From positions 1-64,000 of the forward strand of contig NZ_KB822610.1 of NCBI RefSeq assembly GCF_000364625.1: a stretch of DNA of 64,000 bases, in the 5' to 3' direction. The notes under the pieces are model-generated. The model was not told the DNA's origin, searched no databases, and worked only from the letters and a program-made list of their open reading frames with translations. The position numbers and the translations under genes are program-made. The DNA comes from Pseudomonas thermotolerans DSM 14292. Its GTDB lineage: Bacteria; Pseudomonadota; Gammaproteobacteria; Pseudomonadales; Pseudomonadaceae. Below, one piece after another: positions 1-9,186 of this stretch (position 1 is its first letter; each line of letters begins with the position of its first letter).

Positions 1-104
1 GCTGATAATCTTGCGATCACCAGTCTTACCCCACAAGCACCCACACGAATTGCTTGATTCACTTGTTAAAGAACAGTTGGGTGAGCCTTTCGCCTCAACC
101 AAGG
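1..104 (-). other. 16S rRNA operon leader with boxA
   Basis: Read on the minus strand, this stretch carries the boxA-like sequence TGTTCTTTAACAA (63-75). It continues with the conserved Pseudomonas rrn leader text containing GTGTGGGTGCTTG and GATTATCAGC. BoxA binds the NusB/S10 antitermination complex, which lets polymerase read through the rRNA operon. From recall of other Pseudomonas rrn leaders, the 16S 5' end should lie roughly 100 nt past the left edge. The rest of 1-440 holds only the three promoters and no supported gene. Confidence 0.85.
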
Positions 105-110
105 CCGCGC

Positions 111-138
111 ATTCTACAGCAGCCCTACTCCCCGTCAA
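111..138 (-). promoter_or_regulatory. rRNA operon promoter P3 (innermost)
   Basis: On the minus strand a -35 TTGACG (133-138) and a -10 TAGAAT (111-116) are separated by 16 bp, followed by a GC-rich discriminator. Transcription would start near position 104. It is the promoter closest to the boxA antitermination site and to the 16S gene, which begins beyond the left edge. Confidence 0.75.
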
Positions 139-225
139 GCGCTTTTCGAAAATTTCTTTTCTACTTCAACCGCTTGCGTGCCACCGAACTCTTCGCTCTT
201 CGCTCCGCCCGGCAGCGGGAGGCGA

Positions 226-253
226 ATCATACAGCATCAATTCCTGCTGTCAA
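226..253 (-). promoter_or_regulatory. rRNA operon promoter P2
   Basis: On the minus strand a consensus -35 TTGACA (248-253) and a -10 TATGAT (226-231) are separated by 16 bp. Orientation and spacing equal those of the other two promoters in this leader. It lies about 145 bp downstream of P1. Confidence 0.75.
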
Positions 254-370
254 CCTCCCGAAGCTCGCTTCCCGCACCGACCAACATTGGCCTTCCGCCT
301 CCTCCGAAACCCCGATAACCCTTTGATTATCAAGTGTTTTTTCGTTGGCCGCGCGCCGGAAGTGGTGCGC

Positions 371-398
371 ATTATAGGGGCCTAAATTTCTCCGTCAA
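371..398 (-). promoter_or_regulatory. rRNA operon promoter P1 (outermost)
   Basis: On the minus strand a -35 hexamer TTGACG (393-398) and a perfect -10 TATAAT (371-376) are separated by 16 bp. An AT-rich stretch just upstream (about 400-420) looks like an UP element, and a GC-rich discriminator (GCGC) follows the -10. This is the architecture of a strong, growth-rate-controlled rRNA promoter. It is the farthest upstream of three similar promoters that read towards the 16S gene off the left edge. Confidence 0.85.
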
Positions 399-440
399 CA
401 CCTATTTGCAAAAGAATTTCCTGACCGATTGATCAGCCGA

Positions 441-974
441 TCAAAGGTCGTCTTCCTCCACCACCCTGACTTCGTCGGCATCCATGGCGTAGGCCGCATC
501 GGCAAGGTCGTTGCTGACCTTCTCGATCTTCAGCGCACCGCTGACCCAGAGCGGGGTGTAGATGTCGCCTAAGGTAATGCCGCGTGGATAGCGGACCAGA
601 ATCATCTGGTTCGGCGGCGGCGGCGGAACGTGGATGCACGCGCCCGGATAGGGCACCAGGAAGAACTCGGTGCTGGCGCCTCTAGCATTGCTCTCCAAGG
701 GTACCGGATAGCCGCCGATGCGGATGGACCTGCCGTCCAGGGCCGGCACCGTCTTGCTGGAGTACATGACTTCCGGTAACCCCTCAGCCTGTTTGAGGCC
801 ACCCTGAGCGGTGAAAGTACCGGCCGCCTCGGGGCCGTCATGGCTGATTTCCGGCATGGCTTCGAGGGCCTGGCGGTCTTCCGGCGGCATCAATTCCAGC
901 CAGTCGGTTTCCGGCAGTTCGGCCCGGGACAGAGAGCTGCATAGCAGCAGAATGAGCAGACTCAGACGGCGCAT
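441..974 (-). CDS. Exported DUF3299-family protein
   Basis: A 177-residue protein of unknown function that begins with a clear signal peptide (basic MRR, then an L/I-rich core ending near SRA at about residue 18). The mature part carries a DUF3299-like fold: a G-YPVPLE motif, an FFLVPYPGACIHVPPPPPNQ segment with a short proline run, and a conserved ITLGDIYTPLWVSG motif near the C terminus. Members are small periplasmic proteins of gammaproteobacteria, sometimes found near membrane transport genes; the biochemical role is not known. The C terminus is acidic (VVEEDD). The TGA stop lies inside a 16-bp palindrome (429-444) just upstream of the rRNA promoters. Gene reality is well supported; function is not. 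Confidence 0.85.
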   Translation of the reverse strand: MRRLSLLILLLCSSLSRAELPETDWLELMPPEDRQALEAMPEISHDGPEAAGTFTAQGGLKQAEGLPEVMYSSKTVPALDGRSIRIGGYPVPLESNARGASTEFFLVPYPGACIHVPPPPPNQMILVRYPRGITLGDIYTPLWVSGALKIEKVSNDLADAAYAMDADEVRVVEEDDL

Positions 975-1037
975 GATGGACCCACCGCAAACATCTGGCC
1001 GCAGATCATACCCCGTCTGGTCGCGCGGGAAGGACGC

Positions 1038-1283
1038 CTAGCGCCTGGTCACCAGGCCGTAGATGATCAGCAGGACCACCGCGCCCACCACGGCGCCGAT
1101 GAACCCGGCGCCCTGCCCCGCCTGGTAGATGCCGAGAGCCTGGCCGCCGTAGGTGGCCAGCAGGGAGCCACCGATGCCGAGCAGGATGGTCATGATCCAG
1201 CCCATGCTGTCGTCGCCGGGTTTGATGAAGCGAGCCACCAGGCCAATGATCAGGCCGATGATGATGGTTGCGATGATACCCAT
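1038..1283 (-). CDS. GlsB/YeaQ/YmgE family small membrane protein
   Basis: An 81-residue hydrophobic protein with three membrane segments: IIATIIIGLIIGLVARF at the N terminus, a middle stretch around WIMTILLGIGGSLLATY, and a C-terminal GAVVGAVVLLIIYGLV. The glycine-rich helices and the FIKPGDD loop match the transglycosylase-associated/GlsB (YeaQ, YmgE) family, linked to general stress in several bacteria but without a proven activity. I chose the second ATG (1283) because a GGAGG ribosome-binding site lies eight bases before it; the ATG at 1301 has none. It sits downstream of purK on the same strand, 129 bp away, and is probably transcribed on its own. Confidence 0.88.
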   Translation of the reverse strand: MGIIATIIIGLIIGLVARFIKPGDDSMGWIMTILLGIGGSLLATYGGQALGIYQAGQGAGFIGAVVGAVVLLIIYGLVTRR

Positions 1284-1374
1284 GGCATTGCCTCCGTTCA
1301 TGGAATGGGAAGACCGCCTCGCCAGGCACGGCCTTATTTCTCTGACGGCGGCAGGAGGACAAGGTTCCGCGCAG

Positions 1375-1406
1375 CGGCAGGCAGGCGCTGGCCGCGCTGC
1401 CTGCCG
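1375..1406 (-). terminator. GC-rich hairpin after purK
   Basis: Arms CGGCAGGCAG (1375-1384) and CTGCCTGCCG (1397-1406) form a 10-bp perfect stem, with room for three more pairs across a one-base bulge. It lies just past the purK stop. No T-run follows, so it may act as an mRNA 3' stabiliser or a Rho-assisted stop rather than a classical terminator. Confidence 0.4.
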
Positions 1407-1412
1407 GGCGGC

Positions 1413-2498
1413 TCAGGCCTTGGCTATCAGCGCCTGGACGGCGGCGATCTGCTGCTGCAGGCGCTCGCGGTCAGCGCAGCGCAGGGTGGCGTGGCCGACC
1501 TTGCGGCCGGTCTTGAAGGCCTTGCCGTAGTGGTGCAGGTGGCAGTCCTCGATGGCGATCACCTGCTCCACCGGCGGCACCGCGCCGATGAAGTTGAGCA
1601 TGGCGCTCTCACCGACCTTGGCAGTGGAGCCCAGCGGCAGGCCGGCGACGGCGCGCAGGTGGTTCTCGAACTGGCTGCACTCGGCGCCTTCGATGGTCCA
1701 GTGCCCGGAGTTATGCACCCGCGGGGCGATCTCGTTGGCCTTCAGGCCGCCGTCCACCTCGAAGAACTCGAAGGCCAGCACGCCGACGTAGTCCAGCTTG
1801 TCCAGCACCCGGCCGACGTAGTCCTCGGCCAGGGTCTGCAGGGGGTGCGCGGTGCTGGCCACCGACAGGCGCAGGATGCCGTTCTCGTGGGTGTTGTGGA
1901 CCAACGGGTAGAAACGCGTCTCACCGTCGCGGGCGCGCACGGCGACCAGCGACACCTCGCCGGTGAAGGGCACGAAGCCTTCGAGAATGCAGGGCACGCT
2001 GCCCAGCTCGGCGAAGGCGCCGACGACATCTTCCGGCTGGCGGAGGACCTTCTGGCCCTTGCCGTCGTAGCCCAGGGTGCGGGTCTTGAGCACCGCCGGC
2101 AGGCCGATCTCGGCCACTGCGGCGTCCAGCTCGGCCTGGGACAGCACGTTGGCGAAGGCCGGAGTGGGGATGCCCAGCTCCCTGAACAGGGACTTCTCGA
2201 ACCAGCGATCGCGGGCGATGCGCAACGCCTCGGCACTGGGGTAGACCGGCACGAACTGGGACAGGAAGGCCACGGTCTCGGCCGGCACGCTCTCGAACTC
2301 GAAGGTGACCAGATCCACCTCGTCGGCCAGCCGGCGCAGGTGCTCCTGGTCACCGTAGTCGGCGCGGATATGCTCACCCAGGGCCTGGGCACAGGCATCC
2401 GGCGCCGGGTCCAGGAAGGCGAAGCTCATGCCCAGCGGGGTGCCCGCCAGGGCCAGCATGCGACCCAGCTGGCCGCCTCCAATCACACCGATCTTCAT
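1413..2498 (-). CDS. purK: 5-(carboxyamino)imidazole ribonucleotide synthase
   Basis: PurK uses ATP and bicarbonate to carboxylate aminoimidazole ribonucleotide to N5-CAIR, the substrate of PurE, in purine biosynthesis in the cytosol. The 361-residue length is typical. The N terminus has the KIGVIGGGQLGRMLA dinucleotide-like motif, followed by the ATP-grasp core with VLKTRTLGYDGKGQ, the ILEGFVPF strand, and the metal-binding NEIAPRVHNSGHWTIEGA motif. The start codon is three bases after the purE stop, so the two are translated as one operon, purE first. No unusual features. Confidence 0.97.
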   Translation of the reverse strand: MKIGVIGGGQLGRMLALAGTPLGMSFAFLDPAPDACAQALGEHIRADYGDQEHLRRLADEVDLVTFEFESVPAETVAFLSQFVPVYPSAEALRIARDRWFEKSLFRELGIPTPAFANVLSQAELDAAVAEIGLPAVLKTRTLGYDGKGQKVLRQPEDVVGAFAELGSVPCILEGFVPFTGEVSLVAVRARDGETRFYPLVHNTHENGILRLSVASTAHPLQTLAEDYVGRVLDKLDYVGVLAFEFFEVDGGLKANEIAPRVHNSGHWTIEGAECSQFENHLRAVAGLPLGSTAKVGESAMLNFIGAVPPVEQVIAIEDCHLHHYGKAFKTGRKVGHATLRCADRERLQQQIAAVQALIAKA

Positions 2499-2501
2499 GA
2501 C

Positions 2502-2993
2502 TCAGGCCTCGCGCGGATCCGGGTTGTCCAGCACCGACTGGGTCTGCTCGCTGCGGAACTGCTTGAGCGCCGCGTGGAACTGCGGGTGCTGGTGGCCGAG
2601 GATGCTGGCGGCGAGCAGCGCGGCGTTGATCGCCCCGGCCTTGCCGATGGCCAGGGTGGCGACCGGCACACCGGCGGGCATCTGCACGATGGACAGCAGG
2701 GAGTCCACTCCGGAGAGCATCGACGACTGCACCGGCACGCCGAGCACCGGCAGGTGGGTCTTGGCCGCGCACATGCCTGGCAGGTGGGCGGCACCGCCGG
2801 CTCCCGCGATGATCACCTGGATGCCGCGCGACTCGGCCTGTTCGGCGTACTGGAACAACAGATCCGGGGTGCGGTGGGCGGACACCACCTTGACTTCGTA
2901 GGGGATGCCCAGCTTGTCCAGCATATCGGCGGTATGGCTCAGGGTGCTCCAGTCGGACTTGGAGCCCATGATCACGCCAACCAGTGCGCTCAT
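2502..2993 (-). CDS. purE: N5-carboxyaminoimidazole ribonucleotide mutase
   Basis: PurE moves the carboxyl group of N5-CAIR to give CAIR, the step after PurK. At 163 residues it has the class I PurE length, and the N-terminal [13 protein letters not shown] motif, the VVSAHRTPD loop and the [14 protein letters not shown] motif are all present; these bind the ribonucleotide phosphate and hold the catalytic His. I placed the start at 2993 (MSALVG), preceded by GAGAGG; upstream in-frame codons run through a structured leader and are not protein-like. First gene of the purEK operon. The leader carries two hairpins (see separate entry), suggesting regulation at the transcript level. Confidence 0.97.
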   Translation of the reverse strand: MSALVGVIMGSKSDWSTLSHTADMLDKLGIPYEVKVVSAHRTPDLLFQYAEQAESRGIQVIIAGAGGAAHLPGMCAAKTHLPVLGVPVQSSMLSGVDSLLSIVQMPAGVPVATLAIGKAGAINAALLAASILGHQHPQFHAALKQFRSEQTQSVLDNPDPREA

Positions 2994-3012
2994 CGTCGTG
3001 CCTCTCGGTTGG

Positions 3013-3067
3013 GCGCCTCTCGGCGCGTCAAAAACCAACAAGCCACGCGAAAGGAAGCGTGGCTTGT
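3013..3067 (-). promoter_or_regulatory. Structured purE leader: terminator-like hairpin plus second hairpin
   Basis: On the minus strand an 11-bp perfect stem (ACAAGCCACGC at 3057-3067 with GCGTGGCTTGT at 3038-3048, 8-nt loop) is followed by TGGTTTTT, which resembles an intrinsic terminator. A second stem, GCGCC-GAGA-GGCGC (3013-3026), follows 11 bases later. The octamer CCGAGAGG occurs in that second loop and again at 3001-3008, where it provides the purE ribosome-binding site. It could end the upstream LysR transcript, attenuate purE, or both. Confidence 0.55.
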
Positions 3068-3227
3068 ACGTGGGGCGAACCGGCGAGCGGAGCCGGCTCG
3101 AAGGCCGCGCAGTATACCGCAAAGCCGCGCCGGGCGAGCAGCTGGCCGACCATCCGTCGCCAGCCGCAAGGAAGGATCATCCGCCGCAGCCGCAGTCGCC
3201 GATCGACAGGTGCGGCGGCGCCGGTGT

Positions 3228-4139
3228 TCACTCGCCGGCGCGGCCCAGACCGCTCTCCAGCTTGCGCCAGAGCAGGCGTACCGCCGCCTTGCGCTGCAGG
3301 GCGCAGCGGTACAGGCGGATCTCCAGGGGGATCTGCCAGGACGGGTCGCCGCACACGGCCAGCTCGCCGCGCGCCAGCTCGGCGCTCACCGACAGGCGCG
3401 GCACCCAGGCCACGCCAAGGCCCTGCAGGGCCATGCTCTTCAGGCTGTCGGCCATGGCCGTCTCGTACACCGTGGTGGCGCGCAGGGCCCGCTGGCGCAG
3501 CAAGGCGTTGACCGAGCGGCCGAGGAAGGCGCCGGCGCTGTAGGCCAGCAGCGGCACGCTCTGCTGGCCGTCCAGGGCGTACAGCGGGCGACCTTCGCCG
3601 TCCACCGCACAGACCGGCAGCATCTCGCTGCTGCCCAGGTGCAGGGAGGGGAATATCTCCGGGTCGAGCTGCATGGCGGCGTCCGGGTCGTAGAACGCCA
3701 GGATCAGGTCGCAGCCGCCCTCGCGCAGGGCGTGCACCGCCTCACCGACGTTGGTGGCCACCAGGCGGCTGGAGATGTTCAACCCCTCGCTGCGCAGGTG
3801 GGCGATCCACTGCGGGAAGAAGCCCAGGGCCAGGGAGTGCGCCGCAGCGAACTGCAGCACCTCGCCCTGCTGACCCTCCAGGTGGTGCAGGTGGCGGACC
3901 ACCTCGTTGAGCTGCTCGACCATGCTGCGCGCGGTGACCAGGAACAGTTGGCCGGCCTCGGTGAGCTCCACCGGGGTGCGCGCGCGGTTCACCAGGGTCA
4001 GGCCCAGGGCGCTCTCCAGGCTGCGGATGCGCCGGCTGAAGGCCGGCTGGGTGACGAAGCGCCGCTCGGCGGCCTGGGAGAAGCTGCGGGTGGCGGCCAG
4101 GGCAACGAAGTCCTCCAGCCATTTGGTTTCCAGATTCAT
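3228..4139 (-). CDS. LysR family transcriptional regulator
   Basis: A 303-residue LysR-type regulator. Residues 5-65 form the winged helix-turn-helix (WLEDFVALAATRSFSQAAERRFVTQPAFSRRI split around the turn), followed by the linker helix and a periplasmic-binding-protein-like effector domain from about residue 92. It reads away from aspA, whose start is about 200 bp to the right in the divergent direction, so aspA is a plausible target. It ends 234 bp before purE on the same strand, with a terminator-like hairpin between them. The inducer cannot be told from sequence. Confidence 0.92.
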   Translation of the reverse strand: MNLETKWLEDFVALAATRSFSQAAERRFVTQPAFSRRIRSLESALGLTLVNRARTPVELTEAGQLFLVTARSMVEQLNEVVRHLHHLEGQQGEVLQFAAAHSLALGFFPQWIAHLRSEGLNISSRLVATNVGEAVHALREGGCDLILAFYDPDAAMQLDPEIFPSLHLGSSEMLPVCAVDGEGRPLYALDGQQSVPLLAYSAGAFLGRSVNALLRQRALRATTVYETAMADSLKSMALQGLGVAWVPRLSVSAELARGELAVCGDPSWQIPLEIRLYRCALQRKAAVRLLWRKLESGLGRAGE

Positions 4140-4336
4140 GGGGCGATGCGGCGCTGTCGGGCTACCTGGGCGAACTGTACAAAATCTTGCACGACGCCCC
4201 GGAGGGGAAAGTCACATCCGGGGTCATGCCGTTCCTGCATACCATAGCGGTTAACAGCATTGGCCGGCAGCTAGCAAAAAGTCCTAGCTTATGCGGCATC
4301 GCGGCCAACGCCGTATGCCCACGAGAAAGAATCATC

Positions 4337-5761
<1,425 letters not shown>

Positions 5762-5807
5762 CACCGAGTCTCACCAGAGAGGAGAACTCCTGCTCTCCTC
5801 ATTCCAT

Positions 5808-5835
5808 AGGGATGGCTCTGGCCATCCCTTTTTTT
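5808..5835 (+). terminator. Intrinsic terminator after aspA
   Basis: AGGGATGGC (5808-5816), a TCTG loop and GCCATCCCT (5821-5829) form a perfect 9-bp stem followed by seven T residues (5829-5835). It separates aspA from the asparaginase gene. Confidence 0.93.
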
Positions 5836-5885
5836 ATCCCCAACAATTGCCCGGACCCTTCCACCGACCCGCAGGGATTCCCGTC

Positions 5886-6881
5886 ATGCCCGCAGCCAAG
5901 CGCATCCTCATCCTCTATACCGGCGGCACCATCGGTATGCAGATGGGCGCCGACGGCCTGGTCCCGGCCTCCGGCTTCGAGGCCCGCTTGCGCGCCCAGC
6001 AGTCCCGGGAAGAAGGCGACATCGCTCTGCCGGACTGGCGCTTCCGCGAGCTGCTGCCGCCGATCGACAGCGCCAACATGACCCAGGCCCACTGGCTGGC
6101 GATGCGCCAGGCGATCCTCGACGGCCTCGCCGAGGAAGGCTGCGACAGCGTGCTGGTCCTGCACGGCACCGACACCCTGGCCTACAGCGCCGCGGCGCTG
6201 AGCTTCCTCCTGCTCGGCCTGCCGCAGCCGGTGCTGCTCACCGGGGCCATGCAGCCGGCCGGGGTCGAGGGAGGCGATGCCTGGCCCAACCTGTTCGGCG
6301 CCCTGCGCATGCTGCAGCGCGGCGAACGCCCGGGGGTGCAGGTGTACTTCGATGGCCGCCTGTTGCACGGCGTGCGGGTCGGCAAGCTGCGCAGTGATGC
6401 CTTCGACGCCTTCACCGTGCTGCCGCGCCGGCGCCACGGTCAGCGCGCCGCGACGCTTCCCTCCGCGCTCGACTACCGGCAGCCGCGCCGCCCGGTACGC
6501 ATCGCCGTGCAGCCGCTGTTCCCCGGGCTGGATGCCGGCCAGCTGCGCGCCCTGCTGGACAGCGGCGTCGAGGCCCTGCTCCTGGAGTGCTACGGCAGCG
6601 GCACCGGCCCGGCCGACGACGCGGACTTCCTAGCCACCCTGCGCGAGGCCCAGCAGCGCGGCGTGCTGCTCGCGGCGATCAGCCAGTGCCCGCAGGGCCA
6701 CGTGGAGTTCGGCGTCTACGCGGCCGGCCACCGCCTGCAGCAGATCGGGGTGGTGAGCGGTGGCGGGATGACCCGGGAGGCGGCGCTGGCCAAGCTGTTC
6801 GCCCTGCTCGGCGCCGGGCTATCGCGCGACGAGGCGGCGCACTGGTTCACCCTCGACCTCTGCGGCGAACTGGCGGAGTAG
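5886..6881 (+). CDS. ansA: Asparaginase (type I, cytosolic-like)
   Basis: Hydrolyses L-asparagine to aspartate and ammonia. The protein has 331 residues, no signal peptide, and both catalytic motifs of the bacterial asparaginase family: YTGGTIGM with the nucleophilic threonine at Thr12, and HGTDTLAYSAAALSF with the Thr95-Asp96 pair. Absence of an export signal points to the cytosolic, lower-affinity type rather than the periplasmic type II enzyme. The start at 5886 (MPAAKR) is preferred; the upstream in-frame codons include part of the intergenic region after the aspA terminator. Together with aspA it forms a short route from asparagine to fumarate. Confidence 0.93.
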   Translation: MPAAKRILILYTGGTIGMQMGADGLVPASGFEARLRAQQSREEGDIALPDWRFRELLPPIDSANMTQAHWLAMRQAILDGLAEEGCDSVLVLHGTDTLAYSAAALSFLLLGLPQPVLLTGAMQPAGVEGGDAWPNLFGALRMLQRGERPGVQVYFDGRLLHGVRVGKLRSDAFDAFTVLPRRRHGQRAATLPSALDYRQPRRPVRIAVQPLFPGLDAGQLRALLDSGVEALLLECYGSGTGPADDADFLATLREAQQRGVLLAAISQCPQGHVEFGVYAAGHRLQQIGVVSGGGMTREAALAKLFALLGAGLSRDEAAHWFTLDLCGELAE

Positions 6882-6957
6882 CAGCGATCCCGCCGAGTCG
6901 GCGACAGGGCATGGTTCTTGCCTGATTTCCCGACGCATCCACGGTCGACTCGAGCCT

Positions 6958-7956
6958 ATGCTGCATTCGTACCTGACAAGCCTGCACGGTATCTCGCTGC
7001 TGCTGCGCATCCTCTGCGGCGACGACCAGGCCACGGCGCAGCGCCTGCTGGCCGGCAGCGGCATCCGCCTGGAAGACCTGCAACGCCCCGACCGGCGCAT
7101 CACCACGGCGCAGGAGATGCGCGTCTACGCCAACGCGCTGGCCGAGCGGCCCGACATCGGCCTGCGGCTCGGCCAGCGCATGCACGTGTCCAGTTATGGG
7201 TTGCTCGGTTACACCCTGCTCTCCAGTGCCACCCTGGGTGACGCCCTGGATCTGGCGCTCAACTACCCGGCGCTGCTCGGCACCTACTTCGAGCTCAGCC
7301 TGCAGCGCGAGGGCGACACCGTGTGGATGGTCGCCGAAGGCTACCGCGACCGCCCGGAGCTCAGGGTATTCAACGTCGAGTACTGCCTGGCCTCGCTGAA
7401 GCTGATCTGCGACGACCTGCTCGGCCAGCCGCTGCCCCTGGTCGGTGCACAGTTCGGCTACCCCGCACCGGACTACCACGCCGGGTACGCCACCAGCTTC
7501 CCCTGTCCGATCCAGTTCGGCGCCCGGCGCAACGCCTTCGGCTTCACGGTGGACTGGCTGGAGCACCGCCTGCCGCTGGCCGACCCGGTGACCCATCACG
7601 AGATGCGCGAGCGCTGCCGGCTGCTGAACAGCGAATTCACCGCCAACCAGGCCTGGGTGACCCGCGCCCGCCAGCTGCTCGCTGCCCAGCTGCCGGGGGC
7701 CCCGGGCCTCGAGGAGCTGGCGCGGCAGATGCGCTGCTCGCCGCGCACCCTGCGGCGCCGCCTCAGCGAGGCCGGCACCAGCTACCAGGCGCTGCTCGAC
7801 GGGGTGCGCTACGAGCGCGCCCGCCAGTTGCTGGAACGCGAACGCCTGCCGATCCACCGCATCGCCGAGGCCATGGGCTACAGCGAGACCGCCAGCTTCC
7901 GCCACGCCTTCCAGCGCTGGAGCGGGGTCTCGCCGCGGCAGTTCCGCGCCTACTAG
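6958..7956 (+). CDS. AraC family transcriptional regulator
   Basis: A 332-residue regulator with an N-terminal arabinose-binding-like domain of the type seen in OruR and ArgR-type Pseudomonas regulators (about residues 20-210), and a C-terminal AraC DNA-binding domain (about 230-330) with two helix-turn-helix units; CSPRTLRRRLSEAGTSY and the ending AMGYSETASFRHAFQRWSG are classic. It begins 76 bp after the asparaginase. Its stop overlaps the stop of the convergent threonine aldolase gene (TAG 7954-7956 against 7953-7955). Likely effectors are amino acids or related compounds, by family and by context only. Confidence 0.92.
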   Translation: MLHSYLTSLHGISLLLRILCGDDQATAQRLLAGSGIRLEDLQRPDRRITTAQEMRVYANALAERPDIGLRLGQRMHVSSYGLLGYTLLSSATLGDALDLALNYPALLGTYFELSLQREGDTVWMVAEGYRDRPELRVFNVEYCLASLKLICDDLLGQPLPLVGAQFGYPAPDYHAGYATSFPCPIQFGARRNAFGFTVDWLEHRLPLADPVTHHEMRERCRLLNSEFTANQAWVTRARQLLAAQLPGAPGLEELARQMRCSPRTLRRRLSEAGTSYQALLDGVRYERARQLLERERLPIHRIAEAMGYSETASFRHAFQRWSGVSPRQFRAY

Positions 7957-8990
7957 GCCATCGCCCTGCGGATGTCCGCGGCCAGCTCGCGGACCCGCGC
8001 CTCCTCGGTGTCCCAGGAGCACATGAAGCGCGCCCCGCCGGCGCCGATGAAGGTGTAGAAGCGCCAGCCCCAGTCGGTCAGGCGCCGGATGGCGGTTTCC
8101 GAGAGCTGCAGGAACACCCCGTTGGCCTCCACCGGGAACATCAGCTCGACACCCGGCACATCCGCTACCAGCTCGGCGAGCAGCCGTGCGCAGCGGTTGG
8201 CGTGGCCGGCATGGCGCAGCCAGGCGCCATTCTCCAGCATGCCCACCCAGGGCCCCGACAGGTAGCGCATCTTCGAGGCCAGTTGGCCGGCCTGCTTGCA
8301 GCGGTAATCGAAGTCCTCGGCCAGGGCCTTGTTGAAGAACAGGATGGCCTCGCCCACCGCCATGCCGTTCTTGGTACCGCCGAAGCACAGCACGTCGACG
8401 CCGGCCCGCCAGCTCAGCTCGGCCGGACTGCAGCCGAGGAAGGCGCAGGCGTTGGCGAAGCGCGCGCCGTCCATGTGCAGGCTAAGGCCCAGCTCCCGGC
8501 ACACCTGGCTGATCGCCCGCACCTCCGCGGGACGGTACACGGTGCCCACCTCGGTGGCCTGGGTGAGGGTCACCACCCGCGGCTTGGGATAGTGGATGTC
8601 CTGCCGCTTCAGGGCCACCTCGCGGATCGCCGGCGGGGTCAGCTTGCCCTGCACGGTGCGCGCCAGCAGCAGCTTGGAGCCGTTGGAGAAGAACTCCGGA
8701 GCGCCGCACTCGTCGGTCTCGACGTGTGCGGTCTCCGCGCAGATCACGCTGTGGTAGCTCTGGCACGAGGCAGCCAGGGCCAGGGAGTTGGCCGCGGTGC
8801 CGTTGAAGGCGAAGAACACCTCGCAATCGGTCTCGAACAGCCGGCGGAAGTGGTCGGCGGCACGCTGGGTCCAGCTGTCCTCGCCATAGGCACGCTCGTG
8901 GCCGCGATTCGCCTCGGCCATCGCTGCCCAGGCCTCCGGGCAGATGCCGGAATAGTTGTCGCTACCGAATTGCTGGGTCTGCTCGCTCAT
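7953..8990 (-). CDS. ltaE: Low-specificity L-threonine aldolase
   Basis: A PLP-dependent enzyme that cleaves L-threonine or L-allo-threonine to glycine and acetaldehyde. At 345 residues it has the length of the Pseudomonas enzyme. The PLP-binding lysine is Lys207 in the FGGTKNG motif; HMDGARFAN (about 172-180) carries the aspartate that contacts the cofactor ring nitrogen, and AFNGTAANSLAL is the N-terminal cofactor loop. The start at 8990 (MSEQTQQFGSDNY) is chosen because the protein family begins here; the longer in-frame extension is arginine and proline-rich and unlike it. It reads convergently into the AraC gene, which may regulate a different target. Confidence 0.94.
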   Translation of the reverse strand: MSEQTQQFGSDNYSGICPEAWAAMAEANRGHERAYGEDSWTQRAADHFRRLFETDCEVFFAFNGTAANSLALAASCQSYHSVICAETAHVETDECGAPEFFSNGSKLLLARTVQGKLTPPAIREVALKRQDIHYPKPRVVTLTQATEVGTVYRPAEVRAISQVCRELGLSLHMDGARFANACAFLGCSPAELSWRAGVDVLCFGGTKNGMAVGEAILFFNKALAEDFDYRCKQAGQLASKMRYLSGPWVGMLENGAWLRHAGHANRCARLLAELVADVPGVELMFPVEANGVFLQLSETAIRRLTDWGWRFYTFIGAGGARFMCSWDTEEARVRELAADIRRAMA

Positions 8991-9186
8991 TGCACTGGTC
9001 CTGCGCTGCGGAGGGAAGGCAAGACCCTGCGCCAGGCGCAGGGGCAAGGAAGAAACATAGCGGCACGACGGCCGGGCGTCGCGCATCTTTGGCCACATCT
9101 ATCCCTTTTTGGCCGTTCCGCGCGTTTTCTCCGCCGAATGTCCCTGCCAACAATGGGTCGACAGCACACCAGCGGAGAACAAGCAG

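Noticed and set aside
11..385. Open frames of 124 and 90 codons in the first 400 bases
   Set aside because: They run antisense through the rRNA promoters and leader; the sequence is explained by promoters and boxA, and the proteins have no recognisable features.
429..444. ANR/FNR box
   Set aside because: The half-sites TTGAT and ATCAA are present but the gap is six bases rather than four, so the site does not fit the consensus.
1305..4247. 980-codon open frame antisense to purK, purE and the LysR gene
   Set aside because: It is a GC-driven shadow of genes with strong family motifs on the other strand; the product is low-complexity and rich in Gly, Gln, His and Arg.
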